DNA from: CAYRUD01 sp964427425
Lineage (GTDB): Bacteria > Chlamydiota > Chlamydiia > Chlamydiales > FEN-1388
DNA: 64,000 bases
Direction: 5' to 3'
Assembly: GCA_964427425.1 (NCBI GenBank)
Contig: CAYRUD010000012.1
Coordinates: forward strand, 62,001 to 126,000
The stretch's first letter is position 1; each line of letters opens with the position of its first letter. The notes under the pieces are model-generated. The model made no database searches, was not told where the DNA came from, and saw only the letters and a program-made list of their open reading frames with translations. Made by a program: the position numbers and the translations under genes. Of the stretch, positions 35,281 to 43,430 are shown piece after piece.

Positions 35281-37230
35281 ATGAGACAACTTCTCAAATT
35301 CGCTTTTCGAGACAGAAAAAATGTATGGATACTCATCTTTTCTCTTGTCTTCGCTCTTTTTTTTACTGTGACAACTCAGCTTGAAATGTTCTCATTGGGT
35401 CTTGTTACGAAAAAGGGACCTGATGTCTTTGAGCTCTTTGGAACAGAAGAAAAAGGAAGGCTCAAAAGCCGTGCAGAAATCACGAAGGATGAACTCCTCA
35501 TCAGATTCGACCAAATAGCAGGCAAAGAAAAAGAAATCATTACAAAAGCTGATGTTGAGCAATTCTTAGAAAGCCACGAAAGGGAAGGTCTTGTCGATCG
35601 AGGATGGGCTTTTTTGCAAAAAAGACTGCCTATCGATACGAACGTATTTGCGTTGATTATCGTTTTAGTCTCTATAGCAATATCAAAAGCAATCACGCTC
35701 TTCTGCTATCGCTTTGGTACAAAAGCATTCTCAATTCGAATTAGCAGAGAGCTAAGAAATGACTATTTCCATCACCTTCAGTCGCTGCCTATGTCATTTT
35801 ATCTTAAGCACAACATTGGAGCACTCTCCTCACGAGCTATTAACGATGGATACGTCATTGCTGATGGAATCAACTCCCTTTTAGTAAACTATGTGCAGAC
35901 CCCTTTCGCTCTCATCTCAACACTTATTCTCTGCTTTAGCATTAGCTGGAAACTCTCTATTGCAATTTTCTTTGGACTACCTCTAATTATTGCGCCTATC
36001 ATCTTTCTTGCGCGGCGAATCAAGCGCATTTCGAAGGAAATTCAGAAGAAACAAGAATCCTTTTCATCTGTACTCATTGAATTCATTACAGGGATACAGA
36101 CTATTAAACTCTTCTCTATGGAAGAGTTCTCCATGCAGAAGTATAAAGAGCAGAACACGCAGCTTGCGAAGCTTGAGTTAAAAAGCGCTCGCTATGACAT
36201 TAGCGCACGCCCTGTCCTCCATGCTGTTGGAATGGTATGTTTAATCACTGCGCTCATGTTTGGACTTTGGGGTTTAAAACTCCCCCTCCACGAAGTTCTC
36301 TTCTTCTGCGGTCTTCTTTCTGGAGTGTATGAGCCTCTGAAAAAATTTGCCGAAGAAAATGGGCGAATTCAACGCGGAATTGCGGCCTGCGAAAGAATGT
36401 GGGATGTTCTATCCCTTCCTCCAGAAAGAGATGATGAGTCCGATGAGCTCAAGCAAACCACTGTCAATTTCCTCCAATCAGTAGAATTTAAGAATGTCTC
36501 TTTCGGATATAATGAGACCAAACCAGTCCTTCAGGATGTCTCTTTTACTATATCTAAAGGGCAAATGGTCGCAATCGTCGGAGCGACGGGAAGCGGTAAG
36601 TCTACGCTCGTCTCGCTCCTCACTCAGCTTTTCAAAGCCCAAGAAGGAGAGATTCTTATCGATGGGGTCTCAATTGAAGAGTATACACATAACGCAATCC
36701 GCCAATTTATCTCTGTCGTCCCTCAAAAGCCTTTCTTATTTCATGATACGATCATCGAGAATGTTCGATTTGGAAGGCCATTTAGCGAAGCCCAAGTCTT
36801 AAAAGCATGTCAAAAAGCCCATGCTGACAGTTTCATACAGACACTTCCTTCAGGGTATAACTCTGTTATAGGCGAAGCAGGAAAAACCCTCTCCGGAGGA
36901 CAACTGCAAAGGCTTGCTATCGCTCGAGCACTTCTTAAAGGCGCTCCAGTCCTCATCTTGGATGAGGCGACATCATCATTAGACACTGTAAGCGAACATC
37001 ACATTAAACTTGCATTGCAAGAGCTTAAAGGAAATGTTACTCAGATTGTCATCGCGCACCGCCTGAGCACCATTGAGGAGGCAGATAAAATTATCGTCCT
37101 TGATGAAGGAAGAAAAGTCGGAGAAGGAACCTGTCAAGAGCTCCTTACTACCTGTCCTCAGTTTGCTATGATGTGGAAACTGAGCGGATTACAACACATA
37201 AAAGAAAAAAAAGAGCAAGTCAGTAGCTAA
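35281..37230 (+). CDS. MsbA-like ABC exporter (lipid A flippase candidate)
   Basis: A 649-residue half transporter. The membrane domain has about six helices. Between the first (VWILIFSLVFALFFTVTTQ) and the second lies an insertion of ~85 mostly charged residues that MsbA proteins lack. The ATPase has Walker A VGATGSGKST, Q-loop VVPQKPFLFHD, ABC signature LSGGQLQRLAIARALL, Walker B APVLILDEATSSLD and His switch IAHRLSTI. Its place after kdsC supports lipid A or lipooligosaccharide export. The end of the gene overlaps its terminator stem. Confidence 0.88.
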   Translation: MRQLLKFAFRDRKNVWILIFSLVFALFFTVTTQLEMFSLGLVTKKGPDVFELFGTEEKGRLKSRAEITKDELLIRFDQIAGKEKEIITKADVEQFLESHEREGLVDRGWAFLQKRLPIDTNVFALIIVLVSIAISKAITLFCYRFGTKAFSIRISRELRNDYFHHLQSLPMSFYLKHNIGALSSRAINDGYVIADGINSLLVNYVQTPFALISTLILCFSISWKLSIAIFFGLPLIIAPIIFLARRIKRISKEIQKKQESFSSVLIEFITGIQTIKLFSMEEFSMQKYKEQNTQLAKLELKSARYDISARPVLHAVGMVCLITALMFGLWGLKLPLHEVLFFCGLLSGVYEPLKKFAEENGRIQRGIAACERMWDVLSLPPERDDESDELKQTTVNFLQSVEFKNVSFGYNETKPVLQDVSFTISKGQMVAIVGATGSGKSTLVSLLTQLFKAQEGEILIDGVSIEEYTHNAIRQFISVVPQKPFLFHDTIIENVRFGRPFSEAQVLKACQKAHADSFIQTLPSGYNSVIGEAGKTLSGGQLQRLAIARALLKGAPVLILDEATSSLDTVSEHHIKLALQELKGNVTQIVIAHRLSTIEEADKIIVLDEGRKVGEGTCQELLTTCPQFAMMWKLSGLQHIKEKKEQVSS

Positions 37231-37253
37231 CACAAGAGCTTAACTTGCTCTTT
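37210..37253 (+). terminator. Terminator overlapping the end of the ABC exporter gene
   Basis: AAAGAGCAAGT (37210-37220), still inside the coding sequence, pairs perfectly with ACTTGCTCTTT (37243-37253), which is followed by AAATATGTTTG. The 11-bp stem closes the YhcH-kdsC-exporter unit. Confidence 0.65.
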
Positions 37254-37319
37254 AAATATGTTTGCGAAAGTATTTACTCTAACTTTAAGGGCCAAACGCT
37301 CAAGAAAAGATATTGCACT

Positions 37320-38180
37320 ATGCCTACAGCATACAATCGTAAGAACGTTATCATTGGATTTATCCTCATAGCGATTTTCTCACTTCTCGCTTGGAAAGGA
37401 GGCGAGATATGGGCTAAGAAGGTCAAAAAAGATCGAAAAGAGCAATATCTCCTGCTTGCTCCGCACGCTCAGGTAACTATTTCTGAGATGTTTCCTCCGC
37501 TCTCTCAAGAACTTATTCCTGCGCTTGAAATGCCTTATTTTTTCCTTGGAAAAGGAAAGCAAGCTTCCGCCTATACTTCGATTGATGAGACGTATGTTTT
37601 AAAAATCATCAAATGGCCGAAAAAGGAAAGAAAGAGAAGAGCTCTTCTCTTTAGCCTGGGACTTGCTGCGACAAAGCTTTCAAAAGAATCAGGCCTTCTT
37701 GGTATTGCTTATGGACCTTCAATCCAAGCACAAAACCTTCCACAAGTTACGGCGCTCGACTCAAGAGGAAAAATAGAATCTATTCCCTTAAGCCAGCGTC
37801 TTTTTGTCATTCAAGAAAGAGCTGAAGCAGAGCTCAAAAAAACTCTCTTCGAACTTCGATGGAGAAAAGATATTACTCAAGGCACTCTCATTTTAAAGGC
37901 AGTCTTTGAGCTCCTTAATAACTGCAGGCAAAAAGAAATAATTGATAGAGACGGGGCTCTCATTCGAAATGGGAACATAGCATTAAAGAGACTATCAGAT
38001 GGCTCTTGGAAGGCCCTTTACATTGATATTGGAAAGCTCAGTATCGCTCGAAAAGATGAAATTACCAAACATGATATCAAAAGACTAAAACCACTTGCCT
38101 CCTGGATTCGAGATGTATGGCCAGAACTTTTACCTGCTTTCAAAGAATTGAATGATAAATATGAATCCATGGGCGATTAA
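37320..38180 (+). CDS. Membrane-anchored kinase-like protein
   Basis: A 286-residue protein with one N-terminal membrane anchor (NVIIGFILIAIFSLLAWKGG). The rest resembles a shrunken protein kinase: glycine-rich FLGKGKQASAYTSI, beta-3 lysine in YVLKIIKW, a catalytic-loop-like IIDRDGALIRNGNIALK (Asp and Asn kept) and YIDIGKLS in place of DFG. The Asp of that last motif is present, the Gly is kept. Activity is possible but the lobe is short. The ATG at 37320 is chosen because the extra 25 residues from 37245 carry no conserved feature and overlap the preceding terminator. Confidence 0.65.
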   Translation: MPTAYNRKNVIIGFILIAIFSLLAWKGGEIWAKKVKKDRKEQYLLLAPHAQVTISEMFPPLSQELIPALEMPYFFLGKGKQASAYTSIDETYVLKIIKWPKKERKRRALLFSLGLAATKLSKESGLLGIAYGPSIQAQNLPQVTALDSRGKIESIPLSQRLFVIQERAEAELKKTLFELRWRKDITQGTLILKAVFELLNNCRQKEIIDRDGALIRNGNIALKRLSDGSWKALYIDIGKLSIARKDEITKHDIKRLKPLASWIRDVWPELLPAFKELNDKYESMGD

Positions 38181-38254
38181 AAATATATTTACCTAAAACA
38201 ACATTTGTTTGATAAAATAAATTAAACGATATTTTTATTAGAGGTTTTATACCC

Positions 38255-38761
38255 ATGTCTACTCTGCTTCAAAGAGGTCTTTTTGCTTATCGCGCGCTCC
38301 TCTTCTGCAGTCTTTTTGCAGCATCTACTTTCTTTTCAAGCTGTGCCCGACAGATTAGCTCTGATGTCTATTCAGGAGCAAGCATCGGCGAAACTTCAAC
38401 AACGTACGCTGGCGTTATTGTAAACGCACGTAAAGTCTTAGTTCAGGACCAAGAGTATCTTGAAGATAACGGCTTAGGTCTTGCAGGTGGCGGCCTTGCA
38501 GGAGCTGCTATCGGATCACAATTTGGTAAAGGTTCAGGAAATACACTTGCAACCATTGCCGGTGCTGTTGCTGGTGCTGTAGGTGGCGCGTATGCTGAAA
38601 AGGCATTAAAAGAACAAGAAGCTATTGAGTATATTGTCGCACTCGATAATGGTGAGACAAGAACAGTTGTACAAGGGCCACAGCCTCAGCTCCAATCCGG
38701 TCAAAAGGTATGGCTTATGGTCAGCTATCAAGGACGCTCACGAATTATCGCACGTCAATAA
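38255..38761 (+). CDS. SlyB-like glycine-zipper outer-membrane lipoprotein
   Basis: A 168-residue lipoprotein. The signal peptide ends in AASTFFSSCARQ, a plausible lipobox with Cys as acylation site. The sequence GLAGGGLAGAAIGSQFGKGSGNTLATIAGAVAGAVGGAYAE is the glycine-zipper 2TM motif of the SlyB/PcpY family. The C-terminal ~50 residues form a small beta domain (YIVALDNGETRTVVQG; GQKVWLMVSYQGRSRII). It is likely an abundant envelope protein. A long stem terminator follows. Confidence 0.88.
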   Translation: MSTLLQRGLFAYRALLFCSLFAASTFFSSCARQISSDVYSGASIGETSTTYAGVIVNARKVLVQDQEYLEDNGLGLAGGGLAGAAIGSQFGKGSGNTLATIAGAVAGAVGGAYAEKALKEQEAIEYIVALDNGETRTVVQGPQPQLQSGQKVWLMVSYQGRSRIIARQ

Positions 38762-38781
38762 CAGCTACTTCTTGGATTAAC

Positions 38782-38832
38782 TTATTGGATCAGCTTAAAG
38801 AGGACCCTCTCTTTGAACTGCTGATCCAATAA
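38782..38832. terminator. Bidirectional terminator after the SlyB-like gene
   Basis: TTATTGGATCAGC (38782-38794) and GCTGATCCAATAA (38820-38832) pair perfectly over 13 bp, with AAAGAG/CTCTTT pairing again inside. It separates two convergent genes. Confidence 0.85.
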
Positions 38833-38849
38833 ATTATCAAAGCATTCTT

Positions 38850-40289
38850 TTACTCTTCTTTTTCTATTATCACAGGATCAGGTATTACCAATCCACTTCG
38901 TGTAATCATGGCGTGTTGTTCTACCTCTTGAGGAACAATAACCTTTCCATCTCGCAACTGAGTAGCATAGAATGCGGAAGGTGTCTCAATCTCAACAGAA
39001 CTCCTTCTTCTCGTTTGCTGGTGCCCATGTTCATGTGAAGGCCCTTCATCTGAATGAGCTATCTCATGAAACTCTCCCCCTCCTATTTGCTCCTCAGACA
39101 CTCCTTCAGCAAATGGCAGAGCATATGAAGCACTTGCTCCCTCTTCGCTTAAGCTTGGCTTTGGGAGCACCTTGTGATCACGAAGAACCATTGAATTCTC
39201 TAACACCTCCTCTGGCAGGACAAGTGTACCAGATCGCGTTTCCATAGGAAAGAAACCAGGTTGTAGCTCAGTCTCTAAAGGATTTCTTCTTCGCCTCGTC
39301 TCACCTTCTTCAGAGGGGCCTTGCCCTATAGGATCTCCTTGGCTCCTAACAGTATCTCTTTCTTCTTGCCCTCTATCTCTTCCTTCTTCCTGCGACGGCA
39401 ATCCCTCTATCGTGACATCATGAATTTCTTCCACTAAACTTGGCTTTGGCAGTACTTTGTGATCTCGTAGAATCATTGAGTTTTCTTCTACTTCTTTCGG
39501 CAAAACAAGAGTTCCTGATCGTGTCTCCATAGGAAAGAACCCTGGTTGTGGTTCACTTCCTAATGAGCTTCGTCTTGGAGCATGCTCAACCGCTGTCTCT
39601 TTTCCCTGTGATTGAGAAGCCTCATCAGAATGTTGACGAGCCATTTCATCCTCAATGTCATCCTGAAGGCCTCCCCCTTCTACAGTGCTTAAGTCGAAGT
39701 GAGGCTCAATTACATCCTTTCCATAAGACGCTGGCTTGGCAGAAAACGCACTGGCACTTTGTTGAGAAGGAATCTCTTCTATGCTCTTCTCTGTGGCATC
39801 TAGCGAGATTACCTCGATATTTTTCTCTAGAGTTTTCTTGGATGAAAGCCTCTCTCGATCCTGCTTCATAACCCACAGAGAGGCTAATCGTCTGTCGAGC
39901 TCATTCTTAATCTCATAATGGACAAGCTTTTCAAAAATACCCCTCACATGATCAAAGAAAGCCTCCTTATTCTGCAGAGAAGGGCAGTTCCGGTCGACTT
40001 TATCAATCATCTTCTGAATACTGAGCGCTCCTTCTCTTAAGCGCATTCTGGATGATTTATCAAGAGGAAGGAATCCTCCAAAAACGCCTTTAAAGATTGC
40101 TGTTATATACCCCTCTCTCGGAGTTAATCTTCCATAGGAATCCACAGTATGAGTGTTCCACATGGAAAGCGTGATATCTTCCAGTCGCTGAATGCACTCT
40201 TCAGTTGTAATAGAGTTCTCATCAAGCATTTCAGAGTTAAGGTTCTGAAGATAGTAATTATCTAGCTTCTTAGAAATGTACGACCACAT
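38850..40289 (-). CDS. Unknown protein with three C-terminal repeats, paralogue of 40867-41685
   Basis: About 479 residues from the ATG at 40289 (ATAGG 7 bases upstream); an ATG at 40337 and a GTG at 40355 are alternatives. The N-terminal ~140 residues (ECIQRLEDITLSMWNTHTVDSYGRLTPREG; GGFLPLDKSSRMRLREGALSIQKMIDKV; DHVRGIFEKLV) recur in the neighbour at 40867-41685. The C-terminal half is acidic and holds three ~45-residue repeats, two of them nearly alike (QPGFFPMETRSGTLVLP, then SMILRDHKVLPKPSL). I recognise no family. No signal peptide; a type III secreted effector or inclusion protein would be consistent with the style, but this is a guess. Confidence 0.7.
   Translation of the reverse strand: MWSYISKKLDNYYLQNLNSEMLDENSITTEECIQRLEDITLSMWNTHTVDSYGRLTPREGYITAIFKGVFGGFLPLDKSSRMRLREGALSIQKMIDKVDRNCPSLQNKEAFFDHVRGIFEKLVHYEIKNELDRRLASLWVMKQDRERLSSKKTLEKNIEVISLDATEKSIEEIPSQQSASAFSAKPASYGKDVIEPHFDLSTVEGGGLQDDIEDEMARQHSDEASQSQGKETAVEHAPRRSSLGSEPQPGFFPMETRSGTLVLPKEVEENSMILRDHKVLPKPSLVEEIHDVTIEGLPSQEEGRDRGQEERDTVRSQGDPIGQGPSEEGETRRRRNPLETELQPGFFPMETRSGTLVLPEEVLENSMVLRDHKVLPKPSLSEEGASASYALPFAEGVSEEQIGGGEFHEIAHSDEGPSHEHGHQQTRRRSSVEIETPSAFYATQLRDGKVIVPQEVEQHAMITRSGLVIPDPVIIEKEE
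38868..39566 (-). repeat. Three tandem-like coding repeats of about 45 codons
   Basis: Units at about 39433-39566, 39147-39275 and 38868-38993. The first two share QPGFFPMETRSGTLVLP and LRDHKVLPKPSL almost without change in protein but with many synonymous base differences, so the duplication is old and the protein is under selection. The third is diverged (YATQLRDGKVIVPQEVEQHAM, ITRSGLVIPDPV). Confidence 0.75.
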
Positions 40290-40866
40290 AACAATACCTA
40301 TTATTAAAATATTCCTGACTAAATCCTTAGCTGGCATTCCACAAATACAGGCCACGCGTACTTATTGAATAAGCGATGATGATGCCCATCATCTTCCTCA
40401 AGAAAATAGGCCGTCTCTATTTAAACAAAACCTTGGGATATACTAAGAAAGAGCGCCGATACAATGAGGGATTGATCCAATAACGATACTAGTAAGTGAA
40501 GCGAATGCGGTTCAAGCCACCCTTACAGCTAAGATTCAGGGATTTCAAAGCGAGTAACAGTTGCATAAGAAGATGAGTAACCGGTACTGATTACAAAAGA
40601 TATAGCCAATATGCCCTGAAAGAGAGCTTATAAAAGACTCGCTTCACTGTATTTTGAGCGATGCCATTACTTCTTATAACTAAGAGCCTAATTTGGGAGG
40701 ATCCGATTAAATTTTTGAAAGTCTTTTCAATAAATTTTATGATTGAAATGCAAAAAAAGCTTCTATCTAAAGATCTTTCATGAAGGATCTCTAAATAGAA
40801 GCTCTCACGGCGAAAAGGATAAAGAGAGTCTGCTCTCTGTAAAGTCAGAAGAGGTTATTTACTCTC
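40290..40866. other. Intergenic region between the two paralogues
   Basis: No gene seen in 577 bases; reading frames are short and I find no tRNA-like fold. The only structure is the terminator at 40752-40803. The part near 40300 is AT-rich and likely holds the promoter of the minus-strand gene 38850-40289. Confidence 0.5.
40752..40803 (-). terminator. Terminator of the 40867-41685 gene
   Basis: AGCTTCTATCTAAAGATC (40758-40775) pairs with GATCTCTAAATAGAAGCT (40786-40803) over 18 positions with two non-Watson-Crick pairs. Read on the minus strand it is followed by TTTTTT (40757-40752). Confidence 0.85.
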
Positions 40867-41685
40867 TCATTTGTATACACGACCACTTCTATGCACTCGC
40901 TCACCAGGATCAACCCGTCTGATTCCAGATCGAGTCGTCTTTACTTGCCCAGCATAACTAATATGGGTCGATTTCTTCTTTTTCTCTTTAGTCTTAACCT
41001 CTCTTAAAAGCGAAGATGAAGATCCATCTTCCTCAGTAATACCAGGCGATGGGTGAAGTGAAGGAATCCTTCCTCGATCTTCTAATCCACCTATCTCAAT
41101 CATCAGATCCATTTCTAGGGATACTGAATCCTTAAGCGGTGAAACAAAAGGCTTGTAGACCCTTGGACTAGCCTTAACCGCATTTGCACGATTTTCAGCC
41201 TCACGCTCCTCATGCAGTCTCCATAATGATGCAAACGCTTTATCTTTTGGATCTTTTATTTCCAATGAAAGAAGCTTTTCAAACATACCTCTTACTCGAT
41301 CAAAGAGCTTCTCTTTGAGAGAGTCTGTAAGTGTAATGCTCGTATCTTTTTCGACCTTATCCATCATCCGTTGAATACTGCACGACGCTTCCCATAACCG
41401 AGTTGTCGCTGACTTTTCAAATGGGACAAAACCATAGAAAACATTCTTGAAAGCTTTAGTCACTTGAGAGTCTTTAGAGATAAGCTGACCTTTAGAATCA
41501 ACGGTGTAATGCTTCCAGCCTGTATAGGCTATATCCTCAAGCCTTTCGACACACTCTTGTGTTGAGAGAGAATCTATCTCAAGAGTTTCAGGCTTTAAAG
41601 AAGCAGAGTACTTGTAATAACTATCTGCAGTTGCGGCAATACAGTCATAGCAATGATTAAAACTATTAACTACAAGAGAAAACAT
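40867..41685 (-). CDS. Unknown protein, shorter paralogue of 38850-40289
   Basis: A 272-residue protein. Residues ~35-165 (ECVERLEDIAYTGWKHYTVDSKGQLISKDS; GFVPFEKSATTRLWEASCSIQRMMDKVEKD; LFDRVRGMFEKLLSLEIKD) align with the N-terminal part of the paralogue. The basic tail carries two short TRSG-type motifs (TTRSGIRRVDPG; VHRSGRVYK), echoing the TRSG in the repeats of the paralogue. The long acidic repeat region is missing. No enzyme motif. An AT-rich promoter-like stretch lies upstream. Confidence 0.7.
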   Translation of the reverse strand: MFSLVVNSFNHCYDCIAATADSYYKYSASLKPETLEIDSLSTQECVERLEDIAYTGWKHYTVDSKGQLISKDSQVTKAFKNVFYGFVPFEKSATTRLWEASCSIQRMMDKVEKDTSITLTDSLKEKLFDRVRGMFEKLLSLEIKDPKDKAFASLWRLHEEREAENRANAVKASPRVYKPFVSPLKDSVSLEMDLMIEIGGLEDRGRIPSLHPSPGITEEDGSSSSLLREVKTKEKKKKSTHISYAGQVKTTRSGIRRVDPGERVHRSGRVYK

Positions 41686-42345
41686 ATTTTACATCCTCAT
41701 TATTTCTATAATAAAAGTTTACATTTAAAAAAATTAACACAATTGAATAAGTAAATTATAATACAACAACCATATTAATTTAAAAAATTATTATACAAAT
41801 TAATTCTCCTTCCTCAGAGTACGAGCTACTGAAAAAGGGCATGAAGGAACAAAGTTATTTATAAGATTTGAAACGCGACAAGCGACCTAGCAGCTCTGAT
41901 ATCAGTCAGGTTTTATAGATAAAGAGAGCAGAAAGATGAGAGTGCATGACTGATCAAGCGTTGAGGAGAAAATACCTTAGGACTATCTTTAAAGACCTCT
42001 TTAGAGAGGACAGCCTTACAATAGCTACAATTGCTCTCACGACCCTACGTATATTCACTTTATTTTCATGATCAATCCTTTAGAAATCTTAGGCACAGCA
42101 GCTCGTACTGATGCTAGCTCTTCTTTAAAATCCAACAATGTGGCAAGACACGCAGTTCGCATTGAATGATGTCTTTCATGTCCCAACGCTCTCTCATTCT
42201 TTTGGCGCCGATACCTATTCGCCCTGTATCCAACCATTCGCAAGTTTTATCAGCACATATATAAATAATTATTTAAACTAACTAACGAAACACTTAAAAT
42301 AGTTAATACAATTAACCAACTATTTAATTAATAACAGGCAATAGC
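41686..42345. other. 660-base intergenic region between divergent genes
   Basis: The outer parts (41686-41800 and 42240-42340) are very AT-rich and probably hold the promoters of the two divergent genes. The middle has a 62-codon minus-strand frame (42055-42243) without a ribosome site or recognised product. I see no tRNA, and no strong hairpin. Confidence 0.5.
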
Positions 42346-43341
42346 ATGAAAGCTTTATGTAGATTATTATATTTTTTCGCGCTTCTCCTTAGTTCATCCA
42401 TAATCGCCGAAGACACCCCAGTCACTGTTATAACCTCAGCAGAAGCTCCAATTGATCCTCGGTATGGAAACCATCTGCATGAGTCAATATGCCAAGCTAT
42501 CCTCAATGCAAAAAAGAGCATCCGCCTCTTCAATTACTCATCTCAAGACGGTCTCTTCCAAGAGGCCTTAAATAAGAAAGCACAAGAAGGGCTTGATATT
42601 GGAGCAATTTTTGACAAAGCCCACCTTCCCGCTCCTGGCTCATATCATCCGAATATCAAGATTTTTACTCGCAAAACAGGGGAAGGGCATTATCACCATA
42701 AGATCTTTCTTATTGACGATGATCTCATCTTTATAGGAACGGCGAACATTACCGGCATGAACTCTTGGCCAAATATAATGGTGGCGGTGAGGAGTAAAAA
42801 ACTTGCTGAGCCTATACACGAAGAGTGGAGCTTCTATGCGCGCGGCACTCCTCGCTCGCATTATCATTCAGAAGATACTGTAGCAGGTCAAAAGATTGAG
42901 CTTTTCATGATGCCACATGTTGCATCTCCTGCAAGCCAGCAAAAAGAAAATGAGGCAAACCAAGCAGCCTTTAATCTCTTTATAAATGAGATCAATAAAG
43001 CTGAGCGAAAGATCGTAGCATCATGTGTCGTATGGACATTGAAGGACTTTGCTCGAGCAATGGTTAAAGCGAGCATTGAAAGAAAAGTCGATGTCGTCTG
43101 CTATACAGCCAATATGGATCCCAATGTGACAAGTATCTTAGCCTTAGCAGGAATCCGCGTCTACCATGTCAATGCCACCCACCATAAGACACTTCTTATC
43201 GACAATGAAGTCTTCATTAATGGTTCCGCTAATTGGAGCATGTCTGCTTTCAGCCGAAGTGATGAAAGCGTCACATACATCCCTCACGCGACCTCAATCC
43301 AAGCTGAGAAGGTGCAGCACGCGATTTACAAGCTGAATTAG
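42346..43341 (+). CDS. Secreted phospholipase D family protein
   Basis: A 331-residue protein with a signal peptide (LCRLLYFFALLLSSSIIAED). It has two complete HKD motifs: HHKIFLIDDDLIFIGTANIT (about residue 116) and HHKTLLIDNEVFINGSANWS (about 281). Both copies retain His, Lys and Asp, so it should be active as a phosphodiesterase. Size and the periplasmic signal suit the Nuc/minimal PLD type rather than cardiolipin synthase. Chlamydiae often carry PLD-family proteins as virulence or lipid-remodelling factors. It is a single gene with its own terminator. Confidence 0.9.
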   Translation: MKALCRLLYFFALLLSSSIIAEDTPVTVITSAEAPIDPRYGNHLHESICQAILNAKKSIRLFNYSSQDGLFQEALNKKAQEGLDIGAIFDKAHLPAPGSYHPNIKIFTRKTGEGHYHHKIFLIDDDLIFIGTANITGMNSWPNIMVAVRSKKLAEPIHEEWSFYARGTPRSHYHSEDTVAGQKIELFMMPHVASPASQQKENEANQAAFNLFINEINKAERKIVASCVVWTLKDFARAMVKASIERKVDVVCYTANMDPNVTSILALAGIRVYHVNATHHKTLLIDNEVFINGSANWSMSAFSRSDESVTYIPHATSIQAEKVQHAIYKLN

Positions 43342-43361
43342 TAGCCTCTATGAAATTTAAA

Positions 43362-43396
43362 GCCTTTCTCACTCGATGTGTGAGAGCGAGAAAGGC
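43362..43396. terminator. Terminator after the phospholipase D gene
   Basis: GCCTTTCTC (43362-43370) and GAGAAAGGC (43388-43396) pair perfectly and are followed by CTTCTTTC. It lies between convergent genes. Confidence 0.75.
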
Positions 43397-43430
43397 CTTC
43401 TTTCAAGGAGATGCTATTTCGCACAATCTA

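Noticed and set aside
38868..39566. CRISPR or DNA-level repeat array
   Set aside because: The repeats are in frame, differ by many synonymous changes and vary in spacing; they are protein repeats.
42055..42243. 62-codon minus-strand open frame (start MRMVGYRANRYRR)
   Set aside because: No ribosome site or recognisable family. A degenerate gene remnant is possible but cannot be supported.
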